The notes below the pieces were generated by a model. It was not told the DNA's origin. It worked only from the letters and a program-made list of their open reading frames with translations, and ran no database searches. Shown here piece after piece: positions 62,890-64,000 of a stretch of 64,000 nt of DNA. The DNA lies in the NCBI GenBank assembly GCA_036874045.1, contig CM072341.1:16380501-16444500 (forward strand). Direction: 5' to 3'. The position numbers were made by a program, and so were the translations under genes. This stretch comes from Cymodocea nodosa (lineage: Eukaryota; Streptophyta; Magnoliopsida; Alismatales; Cymodoceaceae). Position 1 is the first letter of the stretch; every line of letters begins with the position of its first letter.

Positions 62890-63282
62890 GATGGCGTGGT
62901 GGTGGTGCTGGTTGGCAAGTGGCATCGACGCTGGCTCTTCCTGCTGTACATAAGCATACATTTGTGGTGAAGCATGGAGTAAGCTTTACGCGGGAGCAAG
63001 GTGGAGAGTTTGATAGGGCAGGCACATCGATTAGGGTTGTCTTCCAACTAACTTATCCCAACCAGAAGCCGGCGCTCCTTGTGCCTTTTTCTTCTTCTTC
63101 TTTTAATTCGCCTGCCGCCTGGGCTTCAGCTTCAGCTTCAGCTCTCACATGTGTGGGACATTAGAATCAACTTTTGTTCAACAAATACGAGTGCACCGAC
63201 GAGAAGCCCTTCTTCAGTCCATGGGTGAGAAAATCACCGTTCCAGAAGAAAAGGTCGGCTTTAAAGGATTCCTGCTAATCTT
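62890..63282 (-). promoter_or_regulatory. Upstream region of GDSL G6
   Basis: Same as the G4 upstream region, ending at the unit 2/unit 3 junction. Confidence 0.35.
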
Positions 63283-64000
63283 TTTGGTAGTCATAAGTAC
63301 TTTATTTTAGAGCAAATTCTTACCATCCATGTATTTTGATAGATTATTAAAATTAAAGAATTTTGACTTCTCTATCTCTCTCTCTCTAGATCTCTCCAAC
63401 CATCTATTTCTCTTTCTTCAACCTTTTCTTTTTCTCTTAATTTGACAAACACAGGGGCTTGAATCTTAATATAAATATATATAATAATGTTGTTGTGAAT
63501 AAGTAATTTGATTGTAGGTGTTTATGATGGAAGGTTGAGATTTAATCTCAACTTTCATCAAGAACTAACGCTCGCCGACGTGGAGGGCTGGTTCAGTCGG
63601 GGTGGAAGTCATGTGATTCGTTAGCGAGGGGGCAGCAGAAGCCACGTAGTGGTTCACCTACACCTCATGCTCGAAGATGACGAACACAGTAATTTAAAAT
63701 ATTTCTTACGCAAGCCATTCAATCAATTAGCTTACCTTGTACGTGCGTACATACTTCTCACATTTCATGCACCCTCTTCAAACACAAACAAGTTACAGAA
63801 ACCCCCACACGTCCATTATGTATTAATGTATGATGTCATCATCGTCAAAATGATTGGTTAATTGCCAAGGTGTAAATTAAGCTTCCCATCAGCTTGCAAA
63901 TTGGAACTCCATCATTTAACCAACGATTGTTTTAATTTCTTTTTTTATTAAAATACAATTGACAACTTTAGCAAATTGAGAGATGTTTGTGTACTAGAAA
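63283..64000. repeat. Start of tandem unit 3
   Basis: The first 718 bp of a further unit. It appears identical to 38420-39137 and carries the unit-2 alleles (for example GATGTTTGTG) where unit 1 differs. A fifth ARM gene is expected to start at about 65145 beyond the window. Confidence 0.92.

Larger units (their letters stand above)
38420..63282. repeat. 24.86 kb tandem unit 2
   Basis: Second unit, same order as unit 1: A3, Copia copy 2, LINE remnant, g5, A4, LINE remnant, G6. Its right part (from about 52.7 kb) is almost identical to unit 1, while parts of the left differ by 1-2%. Confidence 0.93.

Overview
This is nuclear DNA of a flowering plant. The genes are intron-containing and plant-specific, the exons are GC-rich in AT-rich surroundings (a contrast common in monocots, so a monocot is my guess), and the rest is degenerate plant transposons. 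No RNA gene, prokaryotic or viral locus was found.

Two unrelated gene families are co-amplified in the window. One is a secreted GDSL esterase/lipase on the minus strand. The other is a membrane-anchored armadillo-repeat (ARM) protein of unknown function on the plus strand. From left to right: GDSL G1 (1760-4021, the only copy with every splice site and catalytic residue in place); a private region, 4.3-13.5 kb, holding a 433-448 bp tandem repeat, a GDSL remnant (g2) and a broken PIF/Harbinger-like DNA transposon; ARM A1 (15428-18143, intact); a Copia LTR retrotransposon (18462-27986) with a 2,255 bp solo-LTR-like insertion in its RT; a LINE remnant; GDSL remnant g3; ARM pseudogene A2 (31053-33523); a LINE remnant; GDSL G4 (35765-38026, one splice acceptor lost); ARM A3 (40282-42997, intact). 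The same series then repeats: Copia, LINE, g5, A4, LINE, G6, and the start of a further unit at 63283.

The large-scale structure is a tandem array with a 24.86 kb period: unit 1 is 13551-38419, unit 2 is 38420-63282, and unit 3 begins at 63283. Each unit is itself built from an older module (ARM, LINE remnant, divergently placed GDSL). The Copia element inserted downstream of one ARM gene before the 24.86 kb duplication. The older paralogous module at about 33815 still has the empty target site.

Divergence between the units is patchy. Some multi-kb blocks differ at 1-2% and others at about 0.1% or less, which points to recent unequal crossing-over or conversion, or partly to assembly collapse or duplication. 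Two lesions stand out. An 80 bp microinversion with flanking deletions breaks exon 1 of A2 and A4. The first-intron acceptor changes from AG to AT in G4 and G6. I see no co-functional novel system. The most interesting content is the co-amplified, actively rearranging GDSL/ARM cluster and the palindrome-rich modules shared by the LTRs.
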